Source of the DNA: Lodderomyces elongisporus
Lineage: Eukaryota > Ascomycota > Pichiomycetes > Serinales > Debaryomycetaceae
Assembly (NCBI RefSeq): GCF_030384665.1
Contig: NC_083674.1
Span: 992,001-1,056,000 of the forward strand
Reading direction: 5' to 3'
DNA length: 64,000 bases
Below, one piece after another: positions 10,701 to 20,062 of the stretch. Position numbers and translations under genes: made by a program. The first letter of the stretch is position 1; each line of letters starts with the position of its first letter. The notes under the pieces are model-generated. The model worked only from the letters and a program-made list of their open reading frames with translations. It was not told the DNA's origin and searched no databases.

Positions 10701-10854
10701 GCAGTTGTTGCAGTTGTTGCAGTTGTTGCAGTTGTTGCAGTTGTTGTTGTTGTTGTTGTTGCCGCAGTTCTTTGCCAACATCCAAGTCAAGCGACAGTTC
10801 ACGAGTATCGCCAGGTTGCTGTCGCGCATTTTTCTCTTTACGATTTGGAAACAT
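7780..10854 (-). CDS. Bud8/Bud9-like bud-site landmark membrane protein
   Basis: 1024 aa. The first ~920 residues are Ser/Thr/Asn/Gln-rich and look disordered, as expected for an extracellular or glycosylated domain. The end (residues ~928-1022) has two hydrophobic segments, FGALMCVALVVPPVFFLISL and MLSFVIGLAWILIVLAMIGV, separated by a short loop and followed by GLGVGLTRNRS. This two-helix C-terminal tail with VVPP is what I associate with Bud8/Bud9, the pole markers for bipolar budding in yeast. Bud8 and Bud9 cannot be told apart here. Low-complexity features include a CAA/CTG tract at residues ~31-60, an H/Q/N-rich run near 250-285 (HQNHQNHQNHQN) and a second poly-Q near 530. Assignment rests on the C-terminus and architecture. 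Confidence 0.65.
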   Translation of the reverse strand: MFPNRKEKNARQQPGDTRELSLDLDVGKELRQQQQQQQLQQLQQLQQLQQLQQLQQLQQQPSTSSSHQTFDDELYTSDAPRTMSTAPSDQTLPKEYVSPTKSLKNMLFFKNRMSNQSFESISEQPELEAQEKGLVHSHTLAPSRSNYELSPTRSPRNLHFNIRPLFARSKSSVASDASNHLSTNTSTNFNSSIIPNPNPKYPMLDPLRNVTLEDFADTESEDSAHSIHSKQSSETRQPLNDVDVYRSHHEPHQDSQDHSHHSHQNHQNHQNHQNRQNHAQQQKETQQDQEQYGNITADDSINILLSEYQTQDDGLLTNRGSRFVELDSRPQSTVISKEESEALVSDILRHGSVKSGGASASRHTSFHGRSSPQQAMQGVPKSTSSSSNLSSPLTSEKNLAPNVTPSPPSRGKPGNTRHETAKSANKHMSTSTNVDINRSSLRTSLAFSDDSDVSGIKYPDPTITPLATPTVHQTRNSSSNENSKRESLPSIPYDNDNDLERDLERDHVAIAGLLHSKDNNPGQTQASAALQQQQQQQQQQQQQQKRRIGREHIPSDLQQEVLEETIASNVILSDHGDSTTGGGKGLISYTFDETMLNEDEYNYNASARSSMSSGELLQNLEGSYNNQTKSSENTDSFNKLQQQQQLQQNQTNLGLSPGVVLIPVSGGAVQHAIQQVEEEDEDHAPHSQKALSSSASPESKDAEEENKNQHYSKGDEDDMTAGMDQANTLPVMTFKVQDKGFDESKSRWSVYERYSDPYTTLNIATGAGAALESGLGSKSDKPHNITGGSLASHTFRLDPAAGYIEPSSPQVAQAHGGSPHTQGVSSRAALRHSNSTTSTHSILRMARNLADEGFELGNTTSEHDSGSRGSSMVLSQPKRNLFLENRHSSMNMVDLEKQLNSLVIDKSTLPYLPRQQSQDSTNQTLHIYPWLQFGALMCVALVVPPVFFLISLGVFDGNNGLQSYYGGMRYYNSEKGGASSNTVVVKKFSFTQKMLSFVIGLAWILIVLAMIGVGLGVGLTRNRS
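10675..10760 (-). repeat. CAA-CAA-CTG repeat tract coding Gln plus seven CTG codons
   Basis: On the coding strand, CAA CAA CTG is repeated so that seven CTG codons fall every third codon inside a poly-Gln tract. The standard code gives Q-Q-L; the CTG-clade code gives Q-Q-S. Confidence 0.9.
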
Positions 10855-11388
10855 ATTTGTTTATGTGATAATGTAAATGGTGGTGCTGGTGTGTACTTTG
10901 TTGAACTAGGTATCAAGTGGTATGCTCAGATTATGGTATCCACTCTTTCTTTGAAATGAAGAAAAAGAATAACTAAAGTAGAAAAAAAAAACACACAAAC
11001 AAACAAATAAACAAGGAAACAAATGGGGGGTATTAAACGAATGACAATTAGTTGGTGAACAATTTGCTTATGAGCAATTGCTAAATAGTGTAAGACAGGG
11101 CCAGCCAGCTGCTTAAAAGCAGTTGATTTTCTCAGAAATTAATCAAAATTTAGAAACAAAAACAAAAACAAAAAAATAGAAAAAAACTGGAAGAAAAGAG
11201 AGAGAACAATTGTGATTTCTCTGGTGACAATATTCTCTATGAATGAGCGAGGCAAGTCGAGTGTTTGTTCATGTGGCACTTGCACTAATGAATTGGTATG
11301 TTGCTCTTCAGTCTCAATATTAGCCTTGACACCTCTGTTTCCGGTTGTTTGACTAGAAGATGTTTAAGTATAAGTGCTTGCCGAGACG

Positions 11389-11497
11389 GTTGGACGCTGG
11401 ACGCTGGACGTTGGTGGTTGTTTGTTGGGCGTTGTTAGTTGGACGTTGGACGTTGGACGTTGGTTGTTGGACGTTGGTTGTTGGACGTTGGTTGTTA
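11389..11497. repeat. GTTGGACGTTG / GTTGTTGGACG minisatellite
   Basis: About 110 bp of imperfect 6-15 bp units built from TTGGACG and TTGTTGG. Confidence 0.85.
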
Positions 11498-12595
11498 TTA
11501 TAATTATTATTTCCACTTTGTATTTTTCTTTTTCTTTTTCTTTTTCTTTTGTTCTTCTTTCGCGATTTTCTCAATTCTTTCCTTCTAATTCCACTCTGCC
11601 TTCTTCTTGTTTATTTTTTTTTTTGTTTCTCGCTAAAAAAAGCAACAGCACTTTCAACGTTTTAATAGACTAAGCGATGCCGAGAGTGTATGATATAATT
11701 TTTGTAATGTGTGATGCCAATAGTAATGGAGAGAGTGATCTATGAATTTAGAAGAAAGGAAAGAGCTAAAAAAAAATAGAGAGAAAGAAAGAGGTTAATT
11801 GGACTAATGGTTTGTGTAAATTGTAATATTGTCTACCGATTGGTCTTTCTTCAAGGAAGAAAACTGAAAAGCAAAACAAAACAAAACAAAAAAGAAAAAG
11901 AAAAAGAAAAAGAAAAAGAAAAAGAAAAACTGTTTATGACAGACACTTTCTGCGTTTTTTTGTTTTTATATCATCATCATCATCATCACCACACAGTTCC
12001 CAAGCAATATCCATAATACATTTGGGACTAAATCGAGATGTAGGGTTTGTTTACTATACGAGCCGTATGAAAAATTGTAATGGGTGAATCAAACTCTTTA
12101 TTTTCTTAATATTTACGTATTTTTTTTTTTTTATTACTATAATCCTTCTTGGTTTTGAAGATGAATTTGGTTATGAAACTGTTTTCCTTTTCCTTTTCCA
12201 TCTTTTATATATATTTTTTTGTTTATTTATTCTTTGGATCAGGTTGAAACTTCTCCTCGTCAAAGTATGTTATGGATCTGATCTAGACCATTCTATAGAA
12301 AACACATAGATTTCAAAACACAATTTGATTTAGCTGCACCTCTGCTTTAGAAATACCATTATTTGCAAGTCCCTTTACACACCTGTCATCGTCTAATAGT
12401 CCAAATGTATTCACCAACAGCTTTTTTTTCTTCTTCTTTTTCTTTGTTTTTTTTTTCTTTTTGTTTTGTTCTCAAATTTCGTATACATAAAAAAATGGTA
12501 TATGGTTGATTTGTATTTACATTCATACTGGAATTGGTATACAAACAATCCACAGGATAAAAAAGCATCTTCTGTTCCCTTTTCAGTCTTTGTCC

Positions 12596-12672
12596 TTTTT
12601 TTTTTATTTTTTTTATTTTTTTTATTTTTTTTATTTTTTTTATTTTTTTATTTTTTTTATTTTTTTATTTTA
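12596..12672. repeat. T8A (TTTTTTTTA) tandem array
   Basis: About eight units of 8-9 bp, almost pure T with one A per unit. Confidence 0.9.
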
Positions 12673-12847
12673 ATTGCGCTAATCAACCAGGCTAGCCTCC
12701 AACAAGCATGGCCTCTACTGTGGAATACAACCATACTCCACTTCTAAACCAATACTAGGACTTTGATCTACATGTTACTCCACTACCAATAGCTTTATGT
12801 TAAACTTTTCTTTATGGAAATGTAATATAAAATTAAAGTACTATGTG

Positions 12848-12849
<2 letters not shown>

Positions 12850-12880
<31 letters not shown>
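12850..12880. repeat. (TA)n microsatellite
   Basis: About 15 perfect AT dinucleotides downstream of the secreted-protein gene. Confidence 0.95.
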
Positions 12881-12882
<2 letters not shown>

Positions 12883-13161
12883 ATAAACAACTAGGAGTGG
12901 GGGTTTAAAAGAAGAAATAAAACGGCTAAATATTTTGATATTTGGGAATTCATGGTCCATTTGGCAAGTAAGACACAAACACAATGGAATAAAAATCTTT
13001 TTGTTTAAAAAAAAAATAAAATTAAAAGTGAAAAGCTTCATGAACATTTGATTTGAAACTGAAGGAAAGTAAAGATTGTAAAGAAGAAAAAAACACATCT
13101 TTTTTGTTTATTTTGTTTCATTGTTATTTTTTTTTTATCTTCTTTTCCTTCACATAATGAT

Positions 13162-14289
13162 CTAGTAGTTGGATCTTCTTCTTCTAACTCTTCTTCTCTT
13201 CTTACATGGACCAACAGCATCGTTATTGCTGGTGCTTCCTGAACCAGATCCTGCAGATGAAGATGAGATAGAACCACTGGTGCCACTGGTGCCACTGGAG
13301 CCACTGGAGCCAGAGCTGCCTGAGCCACTTGTAGATGGTGTGGAAGTACCACCAGCAGAGCTACCTGAACATTGACCAGCAAATGCAGCAAAGGCAGTCT
13401 CAGCAACAGTGGATAAAGTGCCAAAGTTCAACAATTCTTGGAACAATTGAGTGATCAAACCAGATTCTTTCAATGCACTGATGATGGATGGAATATCAAT
13501 CAAATTGTTAGCCAACATTGCCTTCAACAAATCTTCGGCAAATGACAAGTAAGCAGAGTTGGTCAACACATCCTTAACAACAGAGGAGGCCAATCCTGAT
13601 TGGTATAATGAGTCCAACAAGTTGTCTACAACTGAATCAATATCAAAATCCAATCTCTTCTCGGTAACAACAAAAGCAGCCAAGCTATTGTCGTTCTCAT
13701 CTCTGCTGATCAATGTGCTGACACCCTCGCTGATCAACTCTTTAACTTTAGAAGCCAAGTCGCTAATAATTTCTTCAGCAGCATTGAATAAGTCAACGTA
13801 CAAATCACAGTCACTAATCAAGTCATTGATCACATTGACAGCCAAGTTGGAAGAAACCAATGCATCCAAAACAGCTTGTAATGAAATGAGACCACTCTTC
13901 ATCACTGAAATAAGCACATTAACAACAATAGGCTCAAAAGTAGGACTCGAGACAAAGTAATCAAGAATCTTTGGAGCCAATTGAGTTTGATTAATAGCCG
14001 TCAAGACATCAGTCACAATAGCATAATCTCTCTTCATAATTTCCATGTCGATAGCATCCCTCTTGGCTTTATAACCATTAATGTGAGCAACCAATGCTGC
14101 TAAATCCGGCTCACCATCTTTTTTTTGAAATTTAGTTTTTGCCAATGACGAACCCAATGCTTGATCAACTTCGTCTCTAGCAACTAATTGAGTATTACCT
14201 CCATTTGGATGTTGTTGATGTTGAAGTTGTTCAATTGATGCGGCAGTGGCAGTTGCCAAAATGGCCAATGTAGTAGCTGATAATTTCAT
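13162..14289 (-). CDS. Secreted hypothetical protein with basic C-terminal tail (possibly Op4-like)
   Basis: 375 aa. The N-terminus MKLSATTLAILATATAASI is a typical signal peptide. Dibasic sites (KR near 75 and 87, also SRDE near 197) could be Kex2 cuts. Residues ~85-305 are a run of amphipathic helices with a repeated Leu/Ile/Val-rich pattern (ISVMKSGLISLQAVLDALVS; later SALKESGLITQLFQELLNFG), suggesting a small helical repeat. A Gly/Ser/Thr linker (~310-358) leads to the tail CKKRRRVRRRRSNY. The overall plan reminds me of the opaque-phase Op4-like secreted proteins of Candida, but that is a weak recollection. With a basic, non-hydrophobic end it is not GPI-anchored. Confidence 0.75.
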   Translation of the reverse strand: MKLSATTLAILATATAASIEQLQHQQHPNGGNTQLVARDEVDQALGSSLAKTKFQKKDGEPDLAALVAHINGYKAKRDAIDMEIMKRDYAIVTDVLTAINQTQLAPKILDYFVSSPTFEPIVVNVLISVMKSGLISLQAVLDALVSSNLAVNVINDLISDCDLYVDLFNAAEEIISDLASKVKELISEGVSTLISRDENDNSLAAFVVTEKRLDFDIDSVVDNLLDSLYQSGLASSVVKDVLTNSAYLSFAEDLLKAMLANNLIDIPSIISALKESGLITQLFQELLNFGTLSTVAETAFAAFAGQCSGSSAGGTSTPSTSGSGSSGSSGSSGTSGTSGSISSSSAGSGSGSTSNNDAVGPCKKRRRVRRRRSNY

Positions 14290-14398
14290 AACGAGTGTAT
14301 AGATTAATAAAAAAAAATGGGCAAAAAAATAAAAGAAAAGAAGTTGACTGGTGACTTGTAATTAGAATTGCTCCGTCGAGTTGGGCTTCCTAAGGCTA

Positions 14399-14430
<32 letters not shown>

Positions 14431-14835
14431 GTGAACGGTTGGGTTTTGAGACTGGTCAAAAAATGAGTTGTAGTAAATGGATAAAAAGAAAAGAGAAGGA
14501 GGCTTTTGTCCGTATCCTCCGACGTTTCGTACTTTCGACAGACATTATATACACCAAGAGAACTGGACCAAGTGTACCAACAACATCACGATGGTCTGTA
14601 AATTATCTTCTTCGAGAGTTGCAAAACAAAAAATCTTTCCTAATACAATTGGTAAAGATCATTACTGCTTTGGGAAAATAATTGTATTTTGTGGGACATT
14701 TCCTATTTAGGTAAACAAAGAGCAGACAAAAAATAGAATGGGAAATATATGCGTATCAATCAATAATTTCATACACACATATTAGTCGTATGCGCGCAAT
14801 AATCGTCTTGTTCAAACTCTTATTTGTTGCAAAAG

Positions 14836-14836
<1 letters not shown>

Positions 14837-14886
<50 letters not shown>
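14837..14886. repeat. (ACT)n trinucleotide microsatellite
   Basis: About 16 perfect ACT units. Confidence 0.95.
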
Positions 14887-14894
14887 AAAAAAAA

Positions 14895-14928
14895 AGCCAA
14901 AATAGCCAAAATAGCCAAAATAGCCAAA
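14895..14928. repeat. AGCCAAAAT 9-bp tandem repeat
   Basis: Nearly four copies of AGCCAAAAT, starting 8 bp after the ACT array. Confidence 0.9.
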
Positions 14929-16027
14929 GACAAATAAAGAAGAATAATAAGAAATTGACATCAAATGGAGGCTTGCGGAGACGATGCCATGTACAATGGA
15001 AAATCTCAAGCTGCATTGGTCTAATTTTAGCAAAAAATAAAAGAGAAAGAGAAAATAAGAAAACGTATAGTATTATCACTTACTCACTATTTGTTCACAC
15101 CACTCGTCTGAATGGCCAAAGAGGAAAAGGGCGGTTTGTGGAGTTCGCATCTTGATCAAAATCTTGGCAATGCTTGACTAAAAATGAAAGGCAAGTTTAA
15201 CTGGAACAAGTTATAACTCGATTGCTGGACACTCGGAACAAACGTCCGTGAAGTTCTCATTACGAGTTGTAAAAAACAACATATGAACATTTTCAGGCAT
15301 TACTGAATACAGCGACTCTTTGTTCTTACAGTTGTTTTTTAAAGTTGCCATTTTCAGGAGCAATTTTTTGGTTTATGTGGAAGTTGAGCCTGTGGTGGCA
15401 AGGGAGCAGGGGGCAAAGAGAAAAGAAAAGAGAGATAGAGGGAGAGGGAGAGGGAGAGGAAGTGGAAGTAAAAACGGGAAAGAACCTAAAATTCAATTTC
15501 ATCTACAAGAATTATAAACAGTGAATGATTAAAGAATGATAATATCCCCGTTTTCTAAACCAATCCTTTCTCTTCAAAACAATCAAACAGACGAGCTTGT
15601 AAAGAGTGTTTCTTCAAAAAAAAAAAAATCCAATTCCAAAATGTTTCGTGTATCCGCTAAATGATTTTGCAAAAAATAAAAAATTTTCAACTAAGCCATG
15701 AAGCATGGACTCTTTGTACTTGATTCATTTAAAGAGTTTTCCCAATCTACCTCCTGGATTAAAGACCCGGTGACTTTGGAAGAAACAAACATAAAAGAAA
15801 AATTTAATAGAAGGATTACATAGTGTACTATTTGGAAACGTTGATGATGATGCTCATTTACTCTTTAAATAAGTCATAACCACTTCAGTATAAGAAGGAA
15901 GCTTAACTGAATTTATTTCATGTGATGACTGCAATATATAAGATTTATTTGTAGTAATGAAGAGAAAAAAAAACATGAATTTTTAAAGCCCAATGAACTC
16001 CATTATCAACAATGATTTCGAAGCTAA

Positions 16028-17464
16028 TCACTTCTTTCCAAAAAAACTCATTAGCGATGATTGAGTTTTTTTCTTATTTCCATCATTTGCTTTCTTACCC
16101 GCAGGTTTCAGTGATTGAGGCGCAGCCCTATTTGATGTTTTTCTTGAATTGGTAGAATATTTAGGTCTAGTGACTGGTCTTGGCTTCCGCTTCACCACAG
16201 TGTATCCTTCTTCATCCAACTCTTCAACAAGATCCCCATCCTCATCCCCTTCTTCATTAGCATTCTCAGCCGCTTGAGTATTATTTTCATTTCTAAGTTC
16301 TCCCTCACCTTCTTCCGTAACTGCTGGCTCCTGACTGCTGACAAACAATTGGTCATCGTCATCACCATCGTCATCTTCTTGCTTGCCAGTCTCCACTGTG
16401 TCATTAGTTCTCACTTTATCGGTTTCATTACGACTCTCATCGTCTTCCAATTTTACCTCTTCAATGACCTGGCTTTTGGTGTCATCACTAAACTCGAAAT
16501 CTTCGTCATCGTCATCATCGTTGAATATATCACTAAGTTTGGTTTTCGGTGGTGGTCGTGTCTCCTTAAATGACCCTTTTATTCCTTGTCGTTCTCCATC
16601 TCCCTTCTCATTATCGAATTCAAAACCACCACTCTCTTCTCCCTGAGCTTCTTCTTCCTCTTCTAATTCTTCTTCATCTTCGGGATTGTGTGAACTAACA
16701 ATAACTCTTTCTCTTGGCTGCTTCGCCTCAAGTTTCCGCGATTTATACTGGTACTTCAGTACCGGGGTTTCAGGCTCGGTATGGGCTCGTTTTTGGGGTA
16801 TAGAATTACTCTTGTCATTAGTAGTGTTGGATGAGCTAGGTTTGCGCGATGTATAGGTCAATGCACTCTTTTTTTCCGGCATCGTCTGTTGCAGTTGTTG
16901 TTGTTGTTGTTTTCTAGAAACATAAGAAGATGATAATCCGGCACTCTTCACCGTTGATGATGGTTGTTTCCTTGCTTCCTTTTCAAGAGTTTTAACAACT
17001 GGCGACGACGCAGGTACACTGCTCAATGGTGTTGCTTGTGCAAAGCTTAGTTTTGGACCAATTATTATTCCATTCTTTTCATACTTTTCTATTTCATCCA
17101 AAGAGCTCCTTGTTTTCAATCCTTCCAACGCAAGATCATTCAATGTGAAACTTGAGTCTTTTTTATGCACGCAATATATATGAATCGTCGATATTTGCTT
17201 AAACTCTCGCTCTCTTTCATCTGCTATCTTCTCATTTTCGCAGAATTGTATTAATCGGCACCCATCATTACCAATGCCAGAAATCAAGAACGAAGCTGAA
17301 AGTGTCGATTGATTCTTTTTGTAGTATTCGTAAAGAATGAGTTTAGCTCGCGAAAGATGAATATCCAACAGATGCGAAAACTCTCGATACGAAATCGGAC
17401 GAGAATTTTTCACAATCTCACGAGAAAGATACTCCACTTCTTCTGCAGTGGCATCCATTGTCAT
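16028..17464 (-). CDS. POL32: DNA polymerase delta subunit Pol32
   Basis: 478 aa. The N-terminal ~130 residues (EYLSREIVKNSRPISYREFSHLLD, then AKLILYEYYKKNQ) match the winged-helix part of Pol32/Cdc27, which binds the small polymerase subunit. The middle is acidic and low complexity, with poly-Q near 190. The very end, residues ~468-478, is QSSLMSFFGKK, a PCNA-interacting (PIP) box with the Q-x-x-L/M-x-x-FF pattern. In the family, the subunit tethers Pol delta to PCNA and supports translesion synthesis and break-induced replication. Upstream lie ACGCGT (17699-17704) and CACGCGAAA (17612-17620), G1/S-type elements that suit a replication gene. A run of about ten C on the coding strand lies only a few bases before the ATG. 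A second Met at codon 3 could be used. Confidence 0.9.
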   Translation of the reverse strand: MTMDATAEEVEYLSREIVKNSRPISYREFSHLLDIHLSRAKLILYEYYKKNQSTLSASFLISGIGNDGCRLIQFCENEKIADEREREFKQISTIHIYCVHKKDSSFTLNDLALEGLKTRSSLDEIEKYEKNGIIIGPKLSFAQATPLSSVPASSPVVKTLEKEARKQPSSTVKSAGLSSSYVSRKQQQQQLQQTMPEKKSALTYTSRKPSSSNTTNDKSNSIPQKRAHTEPETPVLKYQYKSRKLEAKQPRERVIVSSHNPEDEEELEEEEEAQGEESGGFEFDNEKGDGERQGIKGSFKETRPPPKTKLSDIFNDDDDDEDFEFSDDTKSQVIEEVKLEDDESRNETDKVRTNDTVETGKQEDDDGDDDDQLFVSSQEPAVTEEGEGELRNENNTQAAENANEEGDEDGDLVEELDEEGYTVVKRKPRPVTRPKYSTNSRKTSNRAAPQSLKPAGKKANDGNKKKTQSSLMSFFGKK

Positions 17465-17611
17465 TCTTTGGGGGGGGGGTGCTAATAATGAGATGAATTA
17501 TGGAGATGTGGGAAAACTAATTTAACTGAATTACCAAAGGGCATGAGCGAAAGTAAGAGCATGAGAATGGTGGAGTCGCGTTCCAATTGCTAGCTTCTCT
17601 TCTCTCAATCG

Positions 17612-17620
17612 CACGCGAAA
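17612..17620 (+). promoter_or_regulatory. CACGCGAAA element (SBF/MBF-like)
   Basis: Lies about 150 bp upstream of the POL32 ATG. It matches the SCB/MCB hybrid core CACGCGAAA known from yeast G1/S promoters. Confidence 0.5.
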
Positions 17621-17698
17621 ATCATGGAAAAGAACATAAAAAGAAAAAATATTGAGATTGCAGAGCTGAATGTTGGTTGAAACTTTTTTTTGGTGCGG

Positions 17699-17704
17699 AC
17701 GCGT
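17699..17704. promoter_or_regulatory. ACGCGT MluI cell-cycle box
   Basis: A perfect ACGCGT palindrome about 235 bp upstream of the POL32 ATG. It is the MBF site used by DNA-replication genes in yeasts. Confidence 0.6.
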
Positions 17705-18075
17705 TTTATGCTTAAGCAATATACTGATTTTGCAATTAGTAATACTTTTTTCTTTGCAAAAAGAGATTCGAAACTTTGTAAATAGAGCAACTTTTTATAC
17801 CATTGTGTTAATCCCATTGAATGTAATTTAGAGAGTTGCGTCAACAGAAATCATGTTCACAAAGTGAGAGATGGCTACAATTTAAAAAACTTTTTTAGAG
17901 TCATGAAGAGAAAGAGTAAGATGTTGATAAAAGTAATAGTAAAAAACCAATATTGTATAAATACTACTTGCATATATATTTATATATATATATATTTATA
18001 TGAATATAAACAAGAATAAAGTGAGCCACTTAGAACTGAAATAAACTAAAACTAATGCTAATACTTTGCGTTGTT

Positions 18076-19305
18076 TCAAAGCTCATCTTTTGCTGGAATT
18101 GGTTCAGCCACTTTTTCAGCATGTGCTAAACTTGCTTTAGCTTTATCCTTTTCAGCGTTTAACTTTTCCCTCTCTTCAAAGTACTTGGCCCTCTTCTGAG
18201 CCCTCAATTCAAGATTACCTTGCAATGGACCCTCAATCATTTCTGGGGTCACACCATTACTGATCAAGGTCCTCCATGTCTTGAGGTTTTCAAACCCATT
18301 GCGCGCGTATTGGTAGTCAAGAATGGCCTTTTGCACGTTAGCCTTGCAGTCAACAACGAATGGCCCATAGTGAACAATTTCTTGGTCCAAAATCTTACCA
18401 CCAATAAGCACAAATTCAACATCTGTGTCATCTGACTCCTTGGTGGCAACATTCTTACCTGAGATGAATTCACCATCTTTTTCGAAAAAGACATTTTGGA
18501 ATTGGTCAACCTTGGTATCTTCATTAAGGACCAATGTGTTACCTTTAATGGTGTAAAGGAAATAGTTGAAGCCTGGTTGCAATTCTTGCTTAAACTCACC
18601 ACCTGCTTTTACCTTATATTGGTAGTAGTTGACTGGTGTGTATGCCAAATCCTTAACGGATTCAACGCCATAGCTGGTACCACTAATCACCTTAACAGTA
18701 ACTTTACCTTCATCAGCAGTAACTGTTGGGATCTCCCATTCTCGTAAATCTCTATACCTTGGAGCAGAGTCCTTCAATTCGTTTGGTAAATCCACCCATA
18801 ACTGCAAACCTTGAGTTGGAATGCCATCAGTCGAAGGAACAGGCATCTCAGAGTGGACAACACCCCTACCAGCAGTCATAAATTGCAAATCACCAGCATA
18901 CAACATTCCCTTTGAGCCAGTGAAATCTTCGTGAGCAAAAGCTCCATGCAACATCAATGTGATTGTTTCTTGTCCACGGTGAGGATGTTCGGGGAATCCA
19001 TTGCTATCTGAACTGATAAAGTGGTCAAACAACAAGAATGGTGAAAATGTCCTTTGGTTAATGGTTCCAATGGAACGACGAACTCTTGCCCCAGCACCTT
19101 CGGCTTGTTCTCTAGCGGTGACAATTTTTGCAATTCTCCTTGCCAAAGCCATATCTGATTCTGTTGAGTTAATAATTTTTGGTGTGTGTATCTCTTGTTG
19201 TTGTAGTGGAAGACTAACTTTCTTAGCTTGCACTACTATGTTTGTTTGAATGAAGAATGATATTACAAAAAATCCAATTGAAACCAAGATGGGGAAATAT
19301 TGCAT
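18076..19305 (-). CDS. Pirin-family cupin protein with N-terminal hydrophobic segment
   Basis: 409 aa from the ATG at 19305. The pirin core begins near residue 55 (IAKIVTAREQAEGAGARVRR) and keeps the metal motifs: PEHPHRG at ~104-110 (H-x-H) and VVHSEM at ~148-153 (H-x-E). The C-terminal cupin half follows. Human pirin binds iron through H-x-H and H-x-E and acts as a redox cofactor of NF-kB, while bacterial and plant relatives are quercetinases. The fungal role is not settled. Unlike ordinary pirins, the first ~30 residues (YFPILVSIGFFVISFFIQTN) are strongly hydrophobic, like a signal anchor. An internal ATG at 19152 (MALARR) would give a standard cytosolic or nuclear pirin. The C-terminus is a long charged helix. 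Confidence 0.88.
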   Translation of the reverse strand: MQYFPILVSIGFFVISFFIQTNIVVQAKKVSLPLQQQEIHTPKIINSTESDMALARRIAKIVTAREQAEGAGARVRRSIGTINQRTFSPFLLFDHFISSDSNGFPEHPHRGQETITLMLHGAFAHEDFTGSKGMLYAGDLQFMTAGRGVVHSEMPVPSTDGIPTQGLQLWVDLPNELKDSAPRYRDLREWEIPTVTADEGKVTVKVISGTSYGVESVKDLAYTPVNYYQYKVKAGGEFKQELQPGFNYFLYTIKGNTLVLNEDTKVDQFQNVFFEKDGEFISGKNVATKESDDTDVEFVLIGGKILDQEIVHYGPFVVDCKANVQKAILDYQYARNGFENLKTWRTLISNGVTPEMIEGPLQGNLELRAQKRAKYFEEREKLNAEKDKAKASLAHAEKVAEPIPAKDEL

Positions 19306-19916
19306 CAATTTATAGTTTTTGGTTTTTTGTTTATTATTCCTTTTTTTTTTTTTGGAATCTTTGTTCTTACTTTATTGGTTTTTTTTTTTACTTTGTATTT
19401 TTTTCAATTCTTGTTTGTGAATGTCTATCGATATTTTGTTTCAGAACCCTTCCTTTACTTTGGTAGTTAATAATGTATGTAGGTAATGAGTATTGAAGCC
19501 GTTTGTGAATCACGCAAATAGGTTTTTTTATTATCTTCTTAGTAACCGATTGGTAAATCCAACACTATTGAATGTAATGACTTTTCTTCCTAAATCTTAG
19601 GAATCTTTGAATGAATAATAGCAGTTTGCTCAGCTTTTTATAACAATAGCTGCTGCCTCTGTTGCTTTTGGGACCACAGTAAATTATTTATTTTTTAATA
19701 ATTTTATTGTTCCACATCCTTGCAATATATTAATAATTGGTAAAACTGCATGATCGAAGCCCCTGTTTAATGAACAAAAGTAATGAATTAGTAACAGCAA
19801 AGAGAATGTGGGAGAATGTTGGAGAAAGAAACAAAGAAACAAAGAGAGAAAATGATAGACGGGATTTACTAATAGATTATGTAATGAATTGTAGTCGAAG
19901 ACATAGTTCTATACGC

Positions 19917-19961
19917 ACATACATACATACATACATACATACATACATACATACATACATA
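19917..19961. repeat. (CATA)n tetranucleotide microsatellite
   Basis: About 11 perfect ACAT units. Confidence 0.95.
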
Positions 19962-20048
19962 ATGTATTATATATCTACCTATATATATATGTGTAATATT
20001 TACTACTCTATTACTAAGGGTTTTTCTAAAAAAATCTCTTTAATACAA

Positions 20049-20062
20049 CAGTCACGTGACTG
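20049..20062. promoter_or_regulatory. 14-bp CACGTG palindrome (Cbf1/Pho4-type E-box)
   Basis: CAGTCACGTGACTG is a perfect 14-bp palindrome centred on TCACGTGA, the Cbf1 core. It lies 745 bp upstream of the pirin ATG and 270 bp past the TMT1-like stop, so its target is unclear. Confidence 0.45.

Larger units (their letters stand above)
10855..13161. other. 2.3-kb intergenic region rich in tandem repeats
   Basis: Lies 5' of the Bud8/9-like gene and 3' of the secreted hypothetical gene, both on the minus strand. Contents in order: ACAAAA repeats near 11157-11175, a GTTGGACGTTG minisatellite (11389-11497), a GAAAAA run (11888-11930), a T8A array (12596-12672) and a (TA)n tract (12850-12880). No conserved protein or RNA gene is recognised. 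The length would suit a large regulated promoter. Confidence 0.7.
14290..16027. other. Intergenic region with trinucleotide and 9-bp repeats
   Basis: Promoter side of the secreted-protein gene and 3' side of POL32. It holds a (TA)n tract at 14405-14430, an ACT/CTA array at 14837-14886 followed at once by four AGCCAAAAT units (14895-14928), and a GAGAGG purine run near 15435-15460. ORFs here are repeat-derived and unconvincing. Confidence 0.7.
17465..18075. other. POL32 upstream region
   Basis: 611 bp holding the POL32 promoter and the 3' flank of the pirin gene. A G10 run lies at 17469-17478, and an AT-rich (TATATA) stretch near 17970-18003 is next to the pirin stop. Confidence 0.7.
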
